A stretch of DNA of 64,000 nucleotides from Apostichopus japonicus. Lineage: Eukaryota > Echinodermata > Holothuroidea > Aspidochirotida > Stichopodidae. The DNA is taken from assembly GCF_037975245.1 (NCBI RefSeq), contig NC_092564.1:23277984-23341983 (forward strand), written 5' to 3'. The translations under genes were made by a program, and so were the position numbers. Below the pieces are notes generated by a model. It ran no database searches and was not told where the DNA came from. It was given only the letters and a program-made list of their open reading frames with translations. Of the stretch, positions 1-13,900 are shown one piece after another; position 1 is the first letter of the stretch; each line of letters begins with the position of its first letter.

Positions 1-115
1 GCATAGTAATAGTGCAACTAAATAGTCACAGTAGTGCATCTAGTAATAGTGCATAGTAATAGTGCATAGTAAAAGTGCATCGTAATAGTGCATAGTAATG
101 GTGCAACTAACAGTG
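1..115. repeat. GTGCATAGTAATA-type simple tandem repeat
   Basis: Imperfect tandem copies of a roughly 12-18 bp unit containing AGTAATAGTGCAT run from the left edge to about 115. The array may continue outside the window. No coding potential. Confidence 0.8.
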
Positions 116-799
116 CATATTGTATACGGTAGGAAACAGCCTTACATACTAATTTATAATCTACATTGTCCCAATAACTAACTTTGACCTTTGGAGCACC
201 TTGATAGCAACATGACGCTAAGATGTAAAAAAATAAAACCGAAGTATTTTGAACATCACTCATAAGTCATTACTACACTGCCTTTCTATCACTCTGCTCA
301 CATCCTTATCTGTTTTCATATAAATTTATCTTATCATAACTCAGCCAAGAATACCAATCAGCAACACAAGGTCTCTGAGATGTTGTAGCCACACAATTTT
401 AAAAACTGTTTGAAAATATCCACAGTTGCTATATTGGCATAACTGGCTGAACTTTGTAAACTATCCTTCCCTGCATGGGACTACAGTTTGTGAGCCAAAA
501 AACTGTAACTCTAAATTTAAATAGTACTTACGGAAATGTCTAGTAATTGTTGGGTGTGCTGGGCGGAGGGGGGGGGGGGGGTGAGTGTGACTTTTGAGAA
601 TTTTGTTTATTTCATTTCCCCCTTCTTGACTTCTCTCTTGTCTATCTCTGCATAACAAACATACTTTCCAATCTACCTAAGATACAGATTTGGTTACATT
701 TTAGCAAGTGCTGAAACACTTTTCACAAAAAGGTCTGCATTCAGAGCTCTGTTGTGTCTGCTCAGTGCATCTTACTGTACTTGTCTAAGTGTAAATATT

Positions 800-1090
800 G
801 ACAGGTATTCTTACAAACCATGTACCATCTATTCCCTCTATACACTTGCTGATTGTTCCATGACGTACATTAGTCAACACATACTTCCATAGAACTACTG
901 TTTGATGTGTAAACATATCTTGCTCTGACTATTATACTTACAATATAATTCTGACAGGTATTCTTACAAACCATGTACCATCTATTCTCTCTATACACTT
1001 GCTACTTGTTCCATGACGTACATTAGTCAACACATACTTACCATAGAACTACTGTTTGATATGTATGTACATATCTTGCTCTGACTATTG
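800..1090. repeat. Two-copy 153-bp tandem duplication
   Basis: The block starting GACAGGTATTCTTACAAACC at 800 is repeated at 953 with only a few substitutions and small indels, ending in TATCTTGCTCTGACTATT in both copies. Confidence 0.85.
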
Positions 1091-1867
1091 CAGGGTGAAG
1101 GAAGACAATAGGAGGGGTCACCCTAGTTTGGAAATCAAACTTCATATACCTGGCATCAATTCTTTCACATGATAAAATACGATAGTTTGAAAGGTGTCGT
1201 TCTTTCATTACTTGGTTTAAGGTCAGTGGACTGTAGTTCGGTTCTCCGATATATACTTGCCAACTGTCTATTCTTGATATGGTGGCTGACTGCTCGAGGG
1301 GAGGTGTTACAAGTTTTATTCTTCGCTTCCAAGTGTAAATTCTCTCAGATGGTGAACAATCCTTTGTTGTTACAATTGTTCTGGATGGATAGTTTTACTA
1401 GTTGATGCAACTCTTTTTGTCGAAACCCTATAAAACTGAAGTGTTTTTTGAACGATAGGTTATTGAATCCATGCACTCATCAAAGAACACAGTTATCAGT
1501 GACTCTGTGTGTTTGACACTTTGGTTTCTTAGGGACTTTGATGTCACCTTTGAGGACACTCTTAGCTGGATACCTGTAATCAGGGAGTTGTTACCATAAC
1601 AACTCCCTGCTGTAATCATGGGAATCCACTGGTGAAAGTTGCTCATTTCTCAGATAAGAGTTGAGAGACAATTCGATAGGAACTTATAATGGACTTTCCT
1701 TTTCATGTTTATGCCATGATTTTACATGCTGACCTCTTTAGTAAAAGTCTTGTGTTAGGCGTCGCCTGATGGCAACAGGGGGAACGTGTAAAAATATTAA
1801 AAATGTATGCCTTCCTGTAAAACCACATCAAAATTACATCTTGGAGAATCTGATGATGTCTAGATAT

Positions 1868-2033
1868 ACTTTCGTTTCGATCCTATCTTGTTCAGAGGCT
1901 AAATGACAAATGACTCACTTGTCATTTAACCTCTGAAGAAGATCCTGCTAGGATCGAAACGTCAGGCCAACTTACTTTTACACATTCTACTACACAGGCT
2001 CTCTAATAGATAAGCAGTTTGCTAACAGTTTTA
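1868..2033 (+). mobile_element. Penelope-type terminal repeat fragment with hammerhead-like motif
   Basis: The segment 1921-2033 contains CTGAAGA (1933-1939), a 5-bp stem GATCC/GGATC around a TGCTA loop (1941-1955), GAAAC (1956-1960) and GTC (1961-1963), followed by AGGCC. A diverged copy of the same motif lies in inverted orientation at 1868-1903, giving a short head-to-head pair. The sequence up to 2033 matches the reverse complement of 13083-13200. A further copy lies just past the 3' end of the Penelope-like element at 40655-42846, so I assign it to that element's terminal repeats (inference). Confidence 0.6.
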
Positions 2034-2460
2034 TTTTATTTAGATATACTTTCAGTAGAAGTGGAATTTGATTCTGGCAATATCACATGATTATAAATAG
2101 GAGGATTTTCATGATGATTGGTTTTCTCAGAAGAAGACACATGTGCCCCAAGTCTTTCTTTACTAACTAATCCCAAACACTTTGAAAATGAAGATGCTCT
2201 ACCCATTAATGGCAGAACAGGTCTCAAACAGTTGTCTTAACTGTAGCATCTAATAGTAAAACAATACACTGACCTCCTTTGGTATAAACCATGTTTGCCT
2301 TCAATATCACCTACACTGTATTATTTTCTTAGTAATGGTGAAAGCCCTTTTTTGTCCTGTCAATGTCTTCAGTAACCCTTTTTTTTTTGAATACCCTATG
2401 GCTGAGGTTATCTGTGAATGTTGTTGTATTAATGCAACTTTAATTGTTTGTCTGTATTAT

Positions 2461-2775
2461 GGAGAGCGTGATGGCCAATTGGCTAAGGCATGGGACTCGT
2501 GATCCAAGGATTGCTGGTTCGATTCCTACCTAGTTCATTACCTTGTGTCTTTGGGCAAGATGCTTTATCTCAATTGCTTCTCTCCACCCAGGGGTTACAT
2601 GGGTACCTGTGAGGTAACTTGTCATTGTGCGCAGTATCTATAACTGCAGCCGTCTGGAGGGTTTGTCTCTGGGACAGGTTATCATTGACCAGGGGGTAAT
2701 ATAACGTCTGCTAAGCGCTTTGAGATCTATTGCTGGTATAAAGCACTATATAAAAATTGAATATTATTATTAGTA
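2461..2775 (+). mobile_element. tRNA-derived SINE, plus orientation
   Basis: The 5' part is tRNA-like: a box A-type stretch TGGCCAATTGGC near 2473 and a box B-type GGTTCGATTCC at about 2515-2525, after which the tRNA fold is lost. The body ends with the SINE/LINE-type 3' motif AAGCGCTTTGAG...AAGCACTATATAAA, then a TATTATTATT tail. Such elements are transcribed by RNA polymerase III and mobilised by a partner LINE. No intact tRNA gene is present. Confidence 0.8.
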
Positions 2776-2998
2776 TACATGATTAGGGCTCTCATAATTC
2801 TATGCTCAAGACAGACCAGAGTAAACACATGGCAAATTGACAAACTTAACCGAAAGAAATTCTTTGTTTTTCCCTCTTATACAAGCAAACATGAGAAGGT
2901 GTCAAGTTGCTATGTAGTTATCATTCAGTTATCAAGGCTAACCTCACACGTTTTTAATCAAATTAATTGTATGTCATCATGAGGTATGCGTAATCCCC

Positions 2999-4410
2999 AG
3001 GTCACTATGACACATATAACCAGAACTAAGCTAGAAGGGTGGTAGTGTATACATGCTATATAAACCTTAGGTCACTATGACACATATAGCCAGAACTAAG
3101 CTAGAAGGGTGGTACAGTGAAGTGTACTACAGGCTATATAATCCCCAGGTCACTATGACACAGCCAGAACTAAGCTAGAAGGGTGGTACAGTGAAGAGTA
3201 CTACAGGCTATATAATGCTCAGGTCACTATGACACATAACCAGAACTAAGCTAGAAGGGTGGTAGTGTACTACAGGCTATATAATCCCCAGGTCACTATG
3301 ACTCATATAACCAGAACTAAGCTAGAAGGGTGGTACAGTGAAGTGTACTACAGGCTATATAATCCTCAGGTCACTATGACACATAACCAGAACTAAGCTA
3401 GAAGGCTGGTAGTGTACTACAGTCTATATAACCCTTCAGGTCACTATGACACATAACCAGAACTAAGCTAGAAGGGTGGTAGTGTACTACATGCTATATA
3501 ATCCTCAGGTCACTATGACACATAACCAGAACTAAGCTAGAAGGAGTGGTAGTATACTACAGGCTATATAATCCCCAGGTCACAATGACACATATAACCA
3601 GAACTAAGCTAGAAGGATGGTACAGTGAAGTGTACTACAGGCTATATAATCCTCAGGTCACTATGACACATAACCAGAACTAAGCTAGAAGGGTGGTTCG
3701 GTGGTAGTGTACTACAGGCTATATAACCCTTCAGGTCACTATGACACATAACCAGAACTAAGCTAGAAGGGTGGTACAGTGAAGTGTACTACATGCTATA
3801 TAATCCTCAGGTCACTATGACACATAACCAGAACTAAGCTAGAAGGGTGGTAGTGTACTACAGGCTATATAACCCTTCAGGTCACTATGACACATAACCA
3901 GAACTAAGCTAGAAGGGTGGTAGTGTACTACAGGCTATATAATCCTCAGGTCACTATGACACATAACCAGAACTAAGCTAGAAGGGTGGTAGTGTACTAC
4001 AGGCTATATAATCCCAAGGTCACTATGACACATATAACCAGAACTAAGCTAAGAGGGTGGTACAGTGAAGTGTACTACATGCTATATAATCCTCAGGTCA
4101 CTATGACACATAACCAGAACTAAGCTAGAAGGGTGGTAGTGTACTACAGGCTATATAATCCCCAGGTCACTATGACACATACAGTATAACCAGAACTAAG
4201 CTAGAAGGGTGGTACAGTGAAGTGTCTATGCTATATAATCCTCAGGTCACTGTGACACATAACCAGAACTGAGCTGAGCTAGAAGGGTGGTAGTGTACTA
4301 CATGCTATATAATCCTCAGTTCACTATGACACACAACCAGAACTAAGCTAGAAGGGTGGTAGTTTACTACAGGTTTTATAATCCTCATGTTCACTATGAC
4401 TCAAAACCAG
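2999..4410. repeat. Minisatellite, about 20 units of 68-80 bp
   Basis: Each unit contains AGGTCACTATGACACATA, then CCAGAACTAAGCTAGAAGG and a GTACTACAGGCTATATAATC segment. Length variation comes mainly from presence or absence of an ACAGTGAA block before GTGTACTAC. The last two units are the most diverged. No unit keeps an open frame. Confidence 0.95.
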
Positions 4411-4799
4411 TGCTACCCAATAATTTCTTTACTCTTCAAAACTTAATAAAAACGTTATTAAATACTGAAAATATCTGCAGGGCTGGGCTTTGAGAACCCA
4501 GACTTTGTCTTGTTCATACCATTTCAGTAAAGACCTGATTGATGCGGTGTGCCTCCCACACATGTGTGAACTGACACATCATAATTCACTTCAAGTTTCC
4601 TAGAATGCCAGAAAGCCAAAGAGATCCAATTAACAATGAACTATAGAATTCAAAAGCATGCAATATACATTCATATAATATGAAGCTCTCTCTCTCTTTT
4701 TGTGACCTGACCATTATTGGATGTAGGCAAAAAGCCATGAGTATCTTTGCTGAACCAAAAATTGTGTACTATGCCTCAACCTCTTTTTTTTCTCTGCAG

Positions 4800-4973
4800 C
4801 AAATGCATTTCCCGAGTGTCCAGTAATTGATATCACCCTCATTAGCATCGGTCCTTTTGGGGTCGGCTGTATCAACAATGCCATCCAGGAACCGTGTCCA
4901 GCCGCAGGGTGTATTGAAGGATTTGCATGTTGTGAGAACGGCTGTGGCTCAATGTGTGTTCAGCTGGACAATG
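4800..4973 (+). CDS. Exon: WAP-type (four-disulfide core) domain
   Basis: This 58-residue exon has eight cysteines spaced C-x16-C-x8-C-x4-C-x5-CC-x3-C-x3-C, ending CIEGFACC-ENGCGSMCV. The C-terminal half fits the WAP four-disulfide core well; the first inter-cysteine segment is long and hydrophobic. WAP domains are small secreted modules, some of which inhibit proteases, and they often share proteins with Kunitz domains. Acceptor CTGCAG, donor G|GTGAGT, phase 1-1, so it is in frame with the Kunitz exons. The 1.5-kb intron after it holds a roughly 78-bp tandem duplication (about 5455-5600; copies share GGCCAAGC and AGAGTGAGATC) and nothing else I recognise. Confidence 0.75.
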
Positions 4974-7900
4974 GTGAGTAGAGTCAAATTTTGCTGTTCG
5001 GACACCCGGATGGACGTAGCACCTGGTTGTCCAAGGGACAACCAGAGCAAGTCCTTAAAATTTTGTCATTAGTCATGTCATGTCATGTTAAAGGAATTCT
5101 TTAGTGGCAGTCTATTGGGTATATGACAAAAAACTCCATAATTTTTTCATCGCCACAGTCCTAGTTTGGGGAGTTTTCATCCTATGTTTCGGGAGAAGTG
5201 AATTTTTTAACCGTTTCGGGGGCTGCAGGGACGCTAGCGTTAGCAAGCTTCACTGTAGTGAGGAAAGTTAACATTTCAGAAACTAAAATAGCGGTTTAGA
5301 ATGAAAATTTTTGCGGTAAAGTTGCAAGTCAGCAATCTTTTTGGAGAGTTAAAACGTTCCAGAATTCCCTAACTAGAATTTCTCCGTAATATGTTGTTTC
5401 GATATTTGTTATGCGAGACAATTCTTGAATCACAGCAGTAGGCAAATTCTATACACATTCCCTGTCTATTGTATCAAGGCCAAGCTTAGAGTGAGATCTT
5501 TTGTATTCAAATCCGGGTATGAAAAGTATGTTCACATTCCTGTGTATTGTCTTAAGGCCAAGCTCAGAGTGAGATCTGATTGATTTCTGACCAATGTGCC
5601 GCAACTGACGTCAATCCTTGCTTGTAGTATTGTGTGTTGTGGTATTTCCAGTTACTTGTATGTTGCAAGAACAGTGTGAACCTATCCCTATTCAAAGCAT
5701 ATTGTATCGTCATGTATCAGGACCAAATAATAGCGGGCTATTAAACACTTCTAGCCTGCACTTTCTTGTAGTCCTGAAACAAGTCTTAATATTGTTAATG
5801 GAAGTTATTTCTGTTGTTGAAACATGACTGTTATTCTTGAAATTTGACCCTTATAATACCAATGTAATGGGAAATATGTAAGTGTGTAAAAACCTATGTC
5901 AGATAAACTCTTTTGGAAATTATGAGAGAAATACTTGATAACCCAAGTAATACTTCGATCTTGCAAGCACTTTAATCGCATACTCCGAGACCGACACGTA
6001 TCATAATCATTTTAATATATATATTTATTATATTACAGTAGCTCAGTGTGTAGTGTATCAGTTTCCTGCTGAACATTGTTTTGTCATCTGACAGGCATGG
6101 AAGTTTACTGCTTACACTCCTTAAGTGATGAAAAGTATCCCAGAAAAAAGAAAAAAATTGTGGAAAGTTGTTCCATGCAAAAGCTGTACGGAAAACAATA
6201 CAAATGTCTCTTTTTTTATGTTAAATTTATGATAGTCATATTTAGAATTGTATGAGGAAATATTGAACAACAGATACCAGTTAAACACAACAAACAAAGT
6301 TTCCAATAAGATTTGTCTTTTTATATCACCTCTCTTTTCAATTAAATGTCTTAAATTCAATATTTTTCCAGACATTTCTTATGAATTCATGCATATATGC
6401 CATAGGACTTCATGAGCACCACATAACATTCCCTTTCACCCCTCCGCAGTGGTCGTTCCTACCTGCTCTCAGCCCATTGCCACCGGTTCATGCACGGACC
6501 AGATTCCTCGCTTTGCGTTCGACGAGGCCCTCGGTACTTGTCAACTCTTCTTGTACACCGGTTGCTCTGGAAACGACAACAACTTTGCCACTTTTACTGA
6601 ATGTCTGGCTACTTGTGTACCAGGTGAAAACTTATCTCACTCAGTCTTTTTCATCAACATTTTTGGCATTATTAGAATTTCATATCACAATAATAATTTC
6701 TTCTTTTGGTTCCTGGTTTGCATATATATCTAGCTGTTAATGATCAACTTCATAACAACCAAAGAAAATGGTGCAGTCAATGCACCTGTCCTCTCACTCC
6801 CCGTCCACCCGCAACCCTGCCTCCACCCATCCCGCTACTTTAGTTGGAAACACCCTTGGAACCTTTAATTTACAAGTATATATATAAGATGACTAACTGA
6901 TTCTGCACACTAATTAATGTTACAAGTTACATGTGCTTATATGCTGAATAAATATCAAACTACTGGTGCAGACTCAGAAAAGTTTCTTAAAGTAGTAAAA
7001 TAAAAAATATAAAAAATATAATAAAAAGTTAAAAACATGAAAGAAAGAAGGAAGAGTGATTTAAATCAGTGTTTTTTTTGTTTTTGTTTTTTTAATTTTT
7101 GATCTAAATCACTGTGGTTTTAATCAGCCAACCCTGTTCTCTTACTTTTCACCAAATTTGTCGTTAAGAATGCCAACATAGTTTCCATTTAAATTAATCC
7201 TAAATATCATTGTCTTATATTTCTTTAACATTGGTCGTCCTCTCTTCAAATCTATCCATATTTCCTGGTTCTGGATTTTGTCTCTGTTTCCTCAAGGGTC
7301 AGACATGAATATGCATAATTCTTGCATAATATATGTTCTATAATTTGTTTCATTGATTTCATTCAGTGTTCATTCTTCAGTTATTACTTCATTCAGCCAG
7401 CATGTTCATATTTCTCTCTTCAGATGTCTGCTCACAGAGCCTGGAGCACGGTCCCTGTTCCCAGAATATGCTCCGTTGGGGCTACGAGCCCGCGACACAG
7501 ACCTGCATCGTCTTTGAGTACGGCGGGTGTGGAGGGAACGGAAATAATTTTGCCAGCCCCGACCTGTGTGCAGCAACCTGCCTTAGAGGTTAGAGTGTTG
7601 TCAATGCAAAGAAGTTTTAATTGGTTTGGTTTATCAGTAAAATAGCTGCAAACTATAACGAGATATCTCAAAAAGGCACAGTTAAGAACACAACATGATG
7701 AGTTTGAGTCTCTCTGAATATTTTGATATGTCAGAAGAATATATATAAATATCATAAGTCAAAAATATAGATTAATTATGAATCATTGACCTCTAAAATT
7801 TTATCAATAAAACTTTCCCAGTGTTACTGAAAAGAAGATTACACCTGGTCAAGCTATAAACAAAGAGGATCGTTAAGTAATAATTAATAAATTACTTTGA

Positions 7901-10900
7901 TTGTTTTACAAGAAAAAATATGTCATCTCTTTCCTGTCAGTCATCAATCATGTGGAAAAGCTCCAAAAAAAAAGGCCAAAACGCCCAATTTGACGTTTTT
8001 ATGTTGATCACAGTTGAAAAGCTTATTTGACCAATCAAGCTGATATGCATTGTTATTGAATTTTAAAATTGCATACTGTCAACAGTTACCCATGGCAACT
8101 CATGTTGCTGTTGGAATAAATTAATCTCTTAGTTGTTTTCAACATTGTGAGGTCTTTAAGGGAATGTAAGAAGAAGTATAAAAACAGTCTGTTTTTATTT
8201 CGGCAGGTTTACCTCAAGTTGACGTTTGCCAGCAAGCTGTCGACGTGGGTGTTTGTACCGATAATATTCTGCGATACGCATACAATACCGAAGTCGGATT
8301 CTGTATCTCTTTCATGTACGGTGGTTGCGGCGGCAACGAAAACAACTATGCGACCCTCCTGGAATGTGATGGCAGATGTCCACCAGGTGACATGTTAATA
8401 ATAGAACTAATTAGAGCAAACTGTTTGTGCAATACCCATACCATACGTACAACATAGGCTAAACTTATGTACATTTTATAGAACTCTTCAGCAATAAACT
8501 GCCCACCGACTTTGTATGAAAGTTTGCACAGATGACCACTTGCAGACTAAAAGCTTACCAGTTTTCATACATGTTCATTGCATATGTATATGAGGGTGTG
8601 TACAGTTACTTTAAGCGTTCACCTTTAGCCCTATATAGGTTATGTGCATTTACACAGCACATTGACTTTACTTATGGGGGCGGGTGGTATTTTGTTTGCT
8701 GAAAGCAAATCAGCAGGAGGTTTTGTGGTCAAATATGCAGTAAAAGCCAAAATGAGATATTTGCATTTTAATCTTATGACTCATCCAGTACATGCTTTAT
8801 GTATACTGTCATAGCGGTATGTGACCAAGGCAGGAGATTGTAAGGGTGAACCTAGGGTTAGGGGAAGGGGAATATAATGGTAAAATGCTCTCTGTTGTAG
8901 ATTTAATAAATACAAGTAGATATTTTTAAACCGTTGCACGATTTCACATTATCTCCTTCTACTCCTATAATAACCAGCTGTTTTTACTTCAAAACTTTAC
9001 TTTGGCAGGGGTTGCACAGAGTGTCTGTGAACTTCCCATTGACTCTGGACCATGCGGTGCCCTCATCCAGAGGTGGGCATTTGATAGTGCCCTTGGACGA
9101 TGCGTGACTTTTAACTATGGAGGCTGTGAGGGGAACCTGAATATATTCCCTGACCTGACGACCTGTGAGCTAAGATGTTTGAGTGAGTTTGCATAAGTTT
9201 TTATTTTTCCTGAGAAATGCAAATCTAGTGAAGGGGTCTCCGAGTTTATTATCAAGTGGTGGATAAGGGTAAGGTAGGGACATTGTCACATCAGGACAGA
9301 TGATCAGTTAAATTAGCATGAGCCATGGCAAAATGTTCCCACTGCTGACACCATCGTAGTTTCAAGACCCGCGTTGATTCTACATAGAGCAAAAGGTTAT
9401 GAATGAATTGGTATAAATTTTGACTGGTGCTACCCTATATATTAGTGGGCAGACATATTATTTCCTGAATACATTAGTCATTTAGAGGTTATTTTCCACT
9501 GTGTTGCTGCCACCATCATAATGTCCAGACGGTGGTTATTAAACATTTGGGGAAATATTTCTCCTGACTTCTAGTTTTTAGCTGTTCAGAGAATTTATCA
9601 ATTGTAGCAGGGCCTGAGGTTTCTTCGTTATTAAGGGACTTGTCTCCCACTACTGCTGCGATGTGCAGAGATGTGTGTAAGTGAGAAGGAAATCCAATAA
9701 GATTCTCTCTGAAGTGAGGTATTTGCCACCAAGGGCACCATTTTTTATTTCACTGTCAAGCCCTCAATATTGCCATCAGCAATTTATAATTACTACATTT
9801 GCAATGCCCTGTATGCTTTTGAAAGTTGTAGTTGGTATTAATGCCCAAATCGGCACAACGTTTCTGTTACCAGTATTGAATTTTCAAATTTACAATCTTC
9901 AGTTGATGCAATAATGGTTATTCTGGGCTGATAAGGAGGAACCATACATGGACTGATCGATTGTATGACATACATAGGAAAGTGTGGAATTTGTAAAATA
10001 TTGAATCGAAGAGACATGTCTGTAGTCTTGTTTCCAATAAGTTGTTCCATATTGAAGCATTTCATCGTAAATGCCTGTGGCATTAGCTACTAAATGCGAA
10101 CAGAGGTTTTTTTCCTTTCTTGTAAACCTGTGACCTTAACCGCAGCAAAAACCATGTCTTCCAAGCAATTGTCTCTTGTCCGGTTTTGTTCGTAGTAACT
10201 TAGAGAGGGAATGCTTGCGACTGGGAAGAAAAACAAACAGCGTTACTTAAGACACTTCATAAACTGTCAATAAGAAGTTTGAAATTGAAAAGGACAATCC
10301 ACTATCCAGTCTTTAATAGTTATGAGTGATTGACTGAACTTCTTAAGTGAATTGTTGTATATCCATCACTTACACATCCCTGCTATATGACTGTCATTAC
10401 AATGTTGATTTTGCACTGTTTTTGTTTTCTGTGGTTGAAGTGGTACTGGCAGCCATGGAGTGACTTAGTACTGATTGTTTGTTCATTGCCTACTCACTAC
10501 ACCCCCTTTAATCATATTATCCTTTTAATCTCAGATCAAGGCATAACCTGTCCGGATGGTAATCCTCCCTGCCAGGGCGATCCGTGTGGCACAGCTACCT
10601 GTCCTGCGAACCCTAATGCAATATGCACAGTAAACCTATGCGATCCCACTAGGGAGTGCCTACCAATGTGGCGTGATGCTGCCGGCAACGCAGTTACATG
10701 TCTGGGTAAGATAATCATTTAATTCTAGTTTGTTATATCACTTTTTGATTGTTTACCGGAGTCTTGAGTATTAATGTGACAAAGTTTGACCCTAAATTAT
10801 ACTTCAGAGGTTTTTTCTATTACATTGGTTTAAATGAGCCCTGTTTTATCCTTCTGAGGCCATGCTTGAGCAAGATGATGTAACAGTGACCATTTTATAA

Positions 10901-13900
10901 GAACTGTTTATTATTATTATTATCACCTTTACAACCATAACAAAATATTCCTTCTCTTCTTACATCACAAAAGATACGGTAAAGTGTAAATTTGTCACAA
11001 GTCATAGAAGTTAGGTATCATTAAATATTCATTGCACGTGGGTGGCAATGGGGGCGGAGGGGGTGGGGAGGGGGGTGTCTCAGCCTGCCAATGCCTCTCT
11101 TTAGTTGCCTATCATGAACTACTTTCATGGAGAGGGTGGCTAGAGTCATCCCATATGGAATCTAACTTGCACTGGTAGATCGAGTTGACTGATCGCCGAG
11201 ACACCCAAACCAATATTTGCGCTTTCTTTGCAATACTATCAATATGATTCTATCCACTTTGATTGACATTGCCATGCCAACAGATCAAGCAGTAATGTGA
11301 AACCCCACTTAATGTACCATTATAGAAAAAAAAATTAAATTTTAGGACTAACATTAAATTTGACAATTTTTAGACACAGTAAATCTAGAGTTTAACATTT
11401 TAACCAAATATCGACATGACCCCCCCCCCCTCCAGATGTCGATTATCGTTCAGTACTACCCAAGATATTTATATGAATGAACACGCCTGTCAAGTGCTTA
11501 TACCTGTATAGACCACTATAGAATGTGTTTACCAAATTTTTTATTGAAATAATAACTTTTGAAGATATGTCACACAATTGGATGATGTGTAAGGTCAGGG
11601 AAAGTTGATTATTTATTGAACCATGATGCATATTTTCAAAGTTAATGTTTGAACTGACATGATTTAATCCATTCCTCATCCCTCTCTCCCTTCCTCTCCT
11701 CAACACTCTATACTTGTCTCACATGATCTGTGGCCATAGGGGAACACTTCAACTTGTACAGCCAAAGGCTAAACAAATTACTCCTCACATTGCTACACAA
11801 ATGCAACAATGCATCTGAGCTCTTGTAAATCAAACTCTTTCAATATTTTATGTTAAGAAAGAAAAAAACAAACTCCTCTCACGTAGATCTCAAACTCGCC
11901 CTGCAGACTGGCAGCATTGAAATTAATCCTCAAAACCTATTTCAGTACAAAATACATCTTTAAGCATAAATTATTTTAAAAAATGTCAAAATTTGTTTCA
12001 TTTCAGTGATTTTGGGGACTTGCGAACAGCCGATCATTGCAGGACCCTGTACACAGGAGATGTTTCGCTGGGCGTTTAACCCTTTCAACAATCAGTGTGA
12101 AGGATTTCTGTTCGGTGGTTGCCTTGGAAACGATAACAATTTTGCTTCCTATGTAACGTGTGCCCAACGATGCATAGGTAAATCAACTAGGTGGTGATTA
12201 TGACATCAAGGATGGTATCCTAGCAACACTAGCCTTATGACAGTTGCAGACTATTTTTAATAAAATGTTAGCAGTTATCAAAGCCCATGTTGAATATTTA
12301 TGTTATCTCATGAGGATGTTCCATGCATGTTTAGTGATCTAGTAGTATTAATAAAACATTTTTGCCAATATTGTCTGTTTTAGGGATTTTTATTTCTGTG
12401 CAGCTACTAGTCTGTTTAGTAAATATATATGGATACAATGCATTATATATATTCATACATGCTCATCAATTTATCTTATCTCATGAGAATATTCCTGGCA
12501 TGCTAAGTGATCTTTTAGTATTAATATTACATTAATATTAAATTTTTGATGCAGTTTGTTCTATGTTTTAGTGATTTTAAACTACTTTAGCTACTTTGTG
12601 TACTTTTTTCCATGTGAAAAATTGGAAGTAAGAAAGTTTTCTGTTTTCTTGTCAAAGTATGAAGAGTGATGGGAGCATTTCTTAAGCTTAAGTTTCTGAT
12701 CTTTAATCATTTAACAATTTTTCACCTCATCGCTGCAGGTGCCATGACTGTGGATGTTTGCGCTCAGCCAGTACTAGCCGGGCCCTGCACAGATTCGATC
12801 ACTCGGTGGGCCTACAACCCTACTACAGACAGCTGCTCCCAGTTCACATACTCCGGTTGTGGTGGTAATGGAAACAGCTTTGCAACGTTCGTTGAATGTC
12901 TCGGTAACTGTATCGGTAAGTAGAACTATGTCATAACAGAGGTTTACTCGGACACTAAAATATTAAACATAAGGAGTAACTAACAGTGGGTAGAACTGAA
13001 GGAAGTTAAACCATGTACTACCAGTGTGTTGTACATAGCAAAGGGCTCAAACACTGTCAGTAATAAAGTGAAATCAAATAAAACTGTTAGCAAACTGCTT
13101 ATCCACTAGAGAGCCTGTGTAAGAGAATGTGTAAAAGTAAGGTGGCCTGACGTCCTAGCAGGATCTTCTTCAAAGGCTAAATGACAAGTAAACAGTAACA
13201 GAAGGGACAAAAACACACACAGAATACAGACAGGTTAATGAGCATGGTGAACACAAAGAGATAGATGTAAGGGGATTAGTAGACAAGGGATGGAGAGAAG
13301 AAAGAAAGAAACCAGCATGGGAAGAGGAGAGGTAAGAGATAAACAGTGGAGGGACAAAGATAGGATTAAGGTAAGTGGGTAGGGAATAAACTGGAGAAGG
13401 ACAAAGACAGAAAGGTGTGGAGAAAAAAGGGTGGAAGAGAGCTATGAGAGGAGGAGAGATAACAGTAATAAAGTGAAACGGACTTTATTCAGAAGCCAAA
13501 ATCATACTTTTCACAACCTAAGTGATCATCTGTGTTTTAACTGAACCACAAAATGAGCTTGACCTTGCCATGGACTTGCAGTGTATTAAGCTGAAAGCGA
13601 TATATGCATGTGTTAATAAATGTAAGATGCTATTGAAGTATTGCTGTGCTTGCATTCTATGTATACATTGGACACATGCTTAGTTACCTAAGGCATTAAA
13701 AGGTTGAATCATGATAGACTAATTACCATGGATTGTTGTTGAGTTAATTGTTTTTTTAATTTTCTGTTTTTAAATCTAACAAAAAATGAGTCTTTATTGA
13801 GAAGAATTGAGTTACACTTAATATACTTGCTGCCTCATACTTGTTTTGGTAAACCAGATACTCTAAAGGTAGTGTAAGTTAAATCATTAAAACTGTTTTT

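Larger units (their letters stand above)
1..4799. other. Region 5' of the first recognised exon
   Basis: No convincing coding exon is visible here. It holds a microsatellite-like start (1-115), a two-copy 153-bp duplication (800-1090), Penelope-type terminal repeat fragments (1868-2033), a tRNA-derived SINE (2461-2775) and a long minisatellite (2999-4410), each listed separately. A poly-G run lies at about 568-582. In 116-799, 1091-1867, 2034-2460 and 4411-4799 I see nothing beyond unique AT-rich DNA; the last of these ends in a T-rich polypyrimidine tract leading into the acceptor at 4799. Whether this is an intron of the same gene or its 5' flank cannot be decided. Confidence 0.5.

Noticed and set aside
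1169-1405. A 78-codon hydrophobic frame as a signal-peptide exon of the gene
   Set aside because: The hydrophobic stretch is internal, there is no phase-1 donor at a suitable place, and it lies 3.4 kb and a minisatellite away from the first clear exon. Possible but unsupported.
2461-2530. A true tRNA gene
   Set aside because: Box A and box B are present, but the acceptor and anticodon arms do not fold properly and the sequence continues into a SINE body and tail.
2999-4410. CRISPR-like regularly spaced repeats (also 30214-32197)
   Set aside because: The units are fully tandem without unique spacers, and the window is eukaryotic.
7432-7755. Minus-strand frames antisense to Kunitz exons (also near 10536-10718, 34726-34920 and 38010-38198)
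   Set aside because: They are shadows of the cysteine-rich plus-strand exons, with no independent features.
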